The notes under the pieces: model-generated
Database searches by the model: none
Told to the model about the DNA's origin: nothing
The model's input: the letters and a program-made list of their open reading frames with translations, nothing else
NCBI GenBank assembly: GCA_023159155.1
Contig: JAJNNX010000010.1
Coordinates: 434,001 to 498,000, forward strand
DNA from: Ustulina deusta
Lineage: Eukaryota; Ascomycota; Sordariomycetes; Xylariales; Xylariaceae
Length of the DNA: 64,000 nucleotides
Direction: 5' to 3'
Made by a program: the position numbers and the translations under genes
Shown here: positions 60,557 to 64,000 of the stretch, in pieces
Position numbering within the stretch: the first letter of the stretch is position 1
How the letters are laid out: each line of letters opens with the position of its first letter

Positions 60557-60892
60557 ATGATGAGTCAGCACAGACTCTCGTGCCGAGTTCCTAATATTGC
60601 TTCTTTCTCGGCATCCATTGTACTCCATCTCGCTGAACTTCTAATTTCTATCCCGTTCTTCATCCGCATTCCGCGCTTCGTCTTCTTCATGGTCTGTGGC
60701 ATCGTCACCATACCTGTCGCCGTATACGCCGTCAGGTCCTTCATCGCAAGTCTCGAGAATTTCATATCCGTCATCGCCGACTGGTCCGCGGCGTACGCTA
60801 CCATTGTCGCTATCGAGCACTTCGTCGTCTTCAAGCTGGCGACAAATTGTCGCTCGGAATCCCAGGGAGTAAATTACACGTTCGTATTATAA
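60557..60892 (+). pseudogene. NCS1-type (purine-cytosine permease) fragment
   Basis: An open stretch of 111 codons. The middle, RIPRFVFFMVCGIVTIPVAV followed by SFIASLENFISVIADWSAAY and TIVAIEHFVVFK, resembles the late transmembrane region of fungal FCY2-like permeases, where PRF.., a hydrophobic helix, LENF..L.YW and IxxEHFxF occur in this order. Intact proteins have about 500 residues and twelve transmembrane segments; here nothing upstream or downstream belongs. It is therefore a fragment left by deletion or transfer. The assignment rests on pattern memory only and could be wrong. Confidence 0.45.
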
Positions 60893-61311
60893 ATGTACAG
60901 ACGATCTCCGAATTTTAGTTCTTATGTGGTCGGCGTGTTAGTCTATGTCTGTCCGAAGGGCAAATGCGGCATCGTCAAGCGAACCCCGCCGTGGCGCTGA
61001 AGTTATACCGACGCTTCACAAACAGCTAAAGGCAAGCCAGTTGATGTAGGTGGTTATAACTCCGATAACTCCGCATTCTCCACGAGACCTATGCGCTTAT
61101 GGGTCTCTTGGGAGTCTAATCTTTAGCTATACTATAAAGCTAGACGCTGGTTGATAGGTATAAAGCAGGATGGCATCATCTGGTACCCAAAAACGGGCTG
61201 CATAGATAACATACTCAGCCCCACGTCAGGCTGCCGTGCATACGTGTTTTCCGAAGAGAACGCTGTCTCTGATATATAGAATAGTCGGTTACTAGCCCAG
61301 ACTCATCGACG
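60893..61311. other. Upstream region of the P450 gene
   Basis: No gene seen. A TATATA word at 61273-61278 lies 34-39 bp before the ATG, closer than usual for a fungal TATA box, so its role is uncertain. Confidence 0.4.
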
Positions 61312-62932
61312 ATGTTCGTGATAATAGCCACCGTTGGTGTCTTAGTTTTTCTATTGGGATGCCACCGGATATTGGGGGGCAAAAGACGTCTTCCACTGCC
61401 TCCGGGTCCGCCGGGTGAGCCACTGATCGGCCATCTCCGCGTCATACCTGCTGAACACCCCGAGTTCCAATATGCGCAATGGGCAAAGGAATATAATACG
61501 GAAATACGTAAGCAGTATAAAGATTCGCTCCAAAACATCACGGACTTCGCCCAGAATCCGGATTACTGATTATAATCATGTTGAAGTGCATTTCAATGTG
61601 CTCGGGCGATCCATCATCGTCCTTGATAGCATCGAGGCCGCCCACGACCTGCTAGGCAAACGGGGAGCCAACTATGCCGACCGGCCGCGGTTTGTATTGT
61701 TTGAGGTCATGGGATGGGGCGTTACATTAACCTTTCTCCGCTGGTCTCGCCGATTCATACTGCATAGAAAGCTCCTCCAAAGCTCCTTCAAGCAGTCTGC
61801 GTGCAAAGCTTACCAGACAATTCAGACCGAAGAGGCTCGTCGCGCTGCCAGGGCCATCATTGCCGACCCCGACAGCTGGGAGATCCTTCTCCGTCAGTTC
61901 TCTACTGCTGTCGTGTTGCGGGTAGGCTTCGGCATCGAGGTGCAGGAGAAAGACGACCCGTACATCAAGATGACACTCGATGTAGAAGAGGCAACAGGAC
62001 AGGGCGGCGTCCCAGCCGGTAACATTGTCGACTTTTTCCCCATACTTCGCTATCTCCCGAACAACGTTTCTCGCATCAGCAAGCTATTCAGGCCACTAGT
62101 TCACGCTCGGAGTACGAAAAAATACATCCAACGGCTCCACGACGCGCCCTGGGAGTCAGTTGAGCCCTCCATCAGAGCGAAGGGACAGCCGAAGCCTTCA
62201 TTCATGCACACTCAATTCGGCCAGTACCTTGACAACGAAGAGGCAGGTCAGCCTAACGACGCCACAATCGAGGATCTGAAGGGACTAGCGGGTGCCATCG
62301 CCATTGCCGGAGGCAACACCACCTGGTCTACCATCATCGTCTGCATTTTAGGCTTATTGAAGAACCCCGAAGCCCGGGCCAAAGCTAGAGCCGAGATGGA
62401 AGACATAATTGGCGTGGACAAGAACGGAGACTTGCTACGCCTTCCAACCTTTGATGACAGGCCCCGATTGAAGTACCTCGCCAATGTCCTCCACGAGACT
62501 ACCCGATGGCAACCTTTGTCACCCTTAGGCGTGCCCCACGCAACCTTGGCAGACGACGAATACAAAGGCTATCACATTCCGGCCGGATCTGTCGTATATC
62601 CCAACGTGAGGGCTATGTCGCGAGATGAGAGGTACTATTCATCGCCCGAGGAGTTCTGTCCCGAGAGATATAGCAGAGGCGAGCCACTCCCAGACGGGCC
62701 ATTTGGGTTTGGACGGAGACGGTGCCCGGGCGAGTATTTGGCAATGTCAGGGGTGTACATCATGATCTCTACGTTGCTTGCCACGATGCACCTCCAGTGC
62801 CCCACGGACGAAAACGGGAACGAGATCAAGCCCAACGTCGCATTTTCCGACGGACTTAGTGGTGTTCCCGATCATTTCGGATGTCGGATCACGCCTCGGT
62901 CACGGCGCTCGGAGGAATTGCTAGGGAGTTGA
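61312..62932 (+). CDS. Cytochrome P450 monooxygenase
   Basis: 513-residue class II microsomal P450 using NADPH-P450 reductase. Exon 1 61312-61507, intron 61508-61586 (79 bp, donor GTAAGC, acceptor TTGAAG), exon 2 61587-62932. The join gives YNTEILHFNVLG, a standard beginning of the substrate-recognition half. N-terminal membrane anchor (FVIIATVGVLVFLLGC), proline-rich hinge LPLPPGPPGEP, I-helix AGGNTTW, ETTR (ExxR), PERY, and heme loop FGFGRRRCPG with the thiolate Cys at residue 445. Sequence style resembles the O-methylsterigmatocystin-oxidoreductase-like (CYP64/CYP620-like) fungal group; substrate unknown. All landmark residues are present. Convergent with an MFS transporter 385 bp away, a pairing common at the edge of secondary-metabolism loci. 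Confidence 0.93.
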
Positions 62933-63317
62933 TTGAAAAATATGGCAATAGAGTATGTCTTAATTAAGTCAGAATAATAGAAGAGAACAATTGAGGAGAG
63001 ACAAGTTGAAGGCTAGATACTAGGAGGAGACGATGATGATCTTAAGTAACTCTTTATTTCGATTTCGTCGAGATACGGTATTCGTACATCTGTTGGAACT
63101 AGCTCAGATATGAAGACCTTAGATAGACGTAACATTAATGGAGCTGGTTTAGCCAATTGACAAAGGAAATGGGGGTCAATCGGGAACCCTCTGCCGGAAA
63201 GCTATCTAGTCTAGGGTTTGGTACTGATGCTAATAATACACTGAACGAGAAGTTGAAATTCTAGGTCATAGACTAATCGACCACTCTATAATCTCACCAA
63301 TAGGGTACTCGCGTCAT
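62933..63317. other. Convergent intergenic region
   Basis: 3' flanks of the P450 gene (+) and the MFS gene (-). AT-rich; no feature seen. Confidence 0.6.
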
Positions 63318-64000
63318 TTATAGATCGACAGGAAATCGATTCCTCAAGGTTTCGCCGTAGCGATAGAACAGCCAAGGCACTGGCGCGAAAGCCAGAGTGA
63401 TGAATCCCAGAACGCTATTCCCCCATCCAAGCCCAAGTTGTTCATACAGGGGAGGCGCCGCAAGAGCAAGTAAGGACCCAAATGGTGCGCGGATGATCAA
63501 GTTGGCGGCGAGGGCCGAAGCAGAGGCCTTTGAGCCGAAGGCGTCAACCAGGTACGCTTGGGCCGGTATCGCGACGAAGAGAGAACCGAATCCGACGAAA
63601 AACGTGCCTATAATCGGCACAATCCAATGCACGTGGTACTGTGCGGTCCATCCGTAAACTATTACATTCACAGTTAGCTATGGAGTATGCAGAGCTTGAG
63701 GGGCGCAAAACCAGGTAGAATAGGTGATTTTGGTCCTGGCATTGTTTAGACAAAAGGAACGCGACTCTTGCCACGACTTACAGAAACAACCAAGTGGAGC
63801 GCTCGGGGCAATCCACTTCATCAGAATCAATCGCTTCTCAGGCTGAGCGACAGGGCCGTCTTTTTTCTGGCCAAGCAACTTGTCGCTAAGAACAGAGAAC
63901 ACAACCAACCCGGACACGAAGCCAAGGCCGAGTCCCAGGTAAGCGAGACCAGAGACACCGGTACTGAAATTGTATGTTTCTTCGAAAACGGCCGGGAAGG
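63318..64000 (-). CDS. MFS transporter, C-terminal part (cut by window end)
   Basis: Only the C-terminal portion is inside the window: exon 63782 to beyond 64000, a 123-bp intron (63781-63659, donor GTAAGT, acceptor TAATAG) and the last exon 63658-63318. The joined sequence reads ..PSAPLGCF-FYGWTAQYHVHW and IVPIIGTFFVGFG, a pattern of fungal DHA1-type drug-proton antiporters, where G.F.YGWTA..HVHWIVPI is characteristic. The remaining transmembrane helices end in YRYGETLRNRFPVDL. About 185 residues are visible, without defects. Proposed role: proton-coupled export of small molecules at the plasma membrane, possibly of the product of the neighbouring P450. Confidence 0.88.

Noticed and set aside
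1..64000. CRISPR arrays, prokaryotic operons, riboswitches, phage genes
   Set aside because: The DNA is fungal; the tandem repeats seen (301-565, 11643-11830) lie in LTR elements and lack the regular repeat-spacer structure.
1..64000. Telomere or rDNA sequence explaining the AT isochore
   Set aside because: No TTAGGG array and no rRNA gene in the window, so the position of the isochore on the chromosome cannot be stated.

Overview
The window reads as nuclear DNA of a filamentous ascomycete (Pezizomycotina). The genes carry short introns (about 53-170 bp) with GT..AG ends and CTAAC/CTGAC-like branch sites, and they encode fungal families (Zn2Cys6 regulator, MYND-DUF4470 protein, PTH11-type receptor, fungal ABCC pump, P450, MFS). 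The left part is a sharply bounded AT isochore made of transposons decayed by C-to-T / G-to-A changes, the signature of repeat-induced point mutation (RIP). The species cannot be named from the sequence alone.

Positions 1-19230 are the AT isochore. It has no intact gene but a readable stratigraphy: (i) a pair of LTRs cut by the window start (1-226, 837-1068); (ii) a 7.3-kb LTR retrotransposon (1359-8663) with 302/299-bp LTRs and a TTTAT target duplication; (iii) a nested pair of LTR elements of one family, the younger (10981-12940, duplication TATAA) sitting inside the 3' LTR of the older (about 9660-13430); (iv) a 1.86-kb Tc1/mariner (Fot1/pogo-like) DNA transposon (14025-15885) with 62-bp inverted repeats and TA duplications; (v) unstructured AT-rich DNA to the boundary near 19230.

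Positions 19231-41000 are ordinary gene space: a hypothetical protein with a GDSGSG motif, an unusually GC-rich Zn2Cys6 regulator, a convergent 1683-residue ABCC transporter whose ATG lies in a small first exon, then conserved housekeeping genes: Sec61 alpha, 2-Cys peroxiredoxin and tRNA isopentenyltransferase.

Positions 41000-64000 are accessory in character. Intact genes (unknown coiled-coil protein, phytanoyl-CoA-dioxygenase-like enzyme, three-exon SDR, six-exon MYND-DUF4470 protein, unknown two-exon gene, P450, MFS transporter) alternate with relics (BTB protein, PTH11-like receptor, alpha/beta hydrolase, an accessory nuclease-like protein, an NCS1 permease fragment) and two solo LTRs of one family (43922-44126 and 59036-59252). 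The P450 and the MFS transporter at the right end are convergent neighbours and may be the edge of a metabolic cluster continuing beyond the window. I found no operon-like, CRISPR-like or clearly new defence system. The most informative observations are the nested, datable transposon layers, the uneven RIP decay along LTRs, and the relic genes with RIP-type stop codons.
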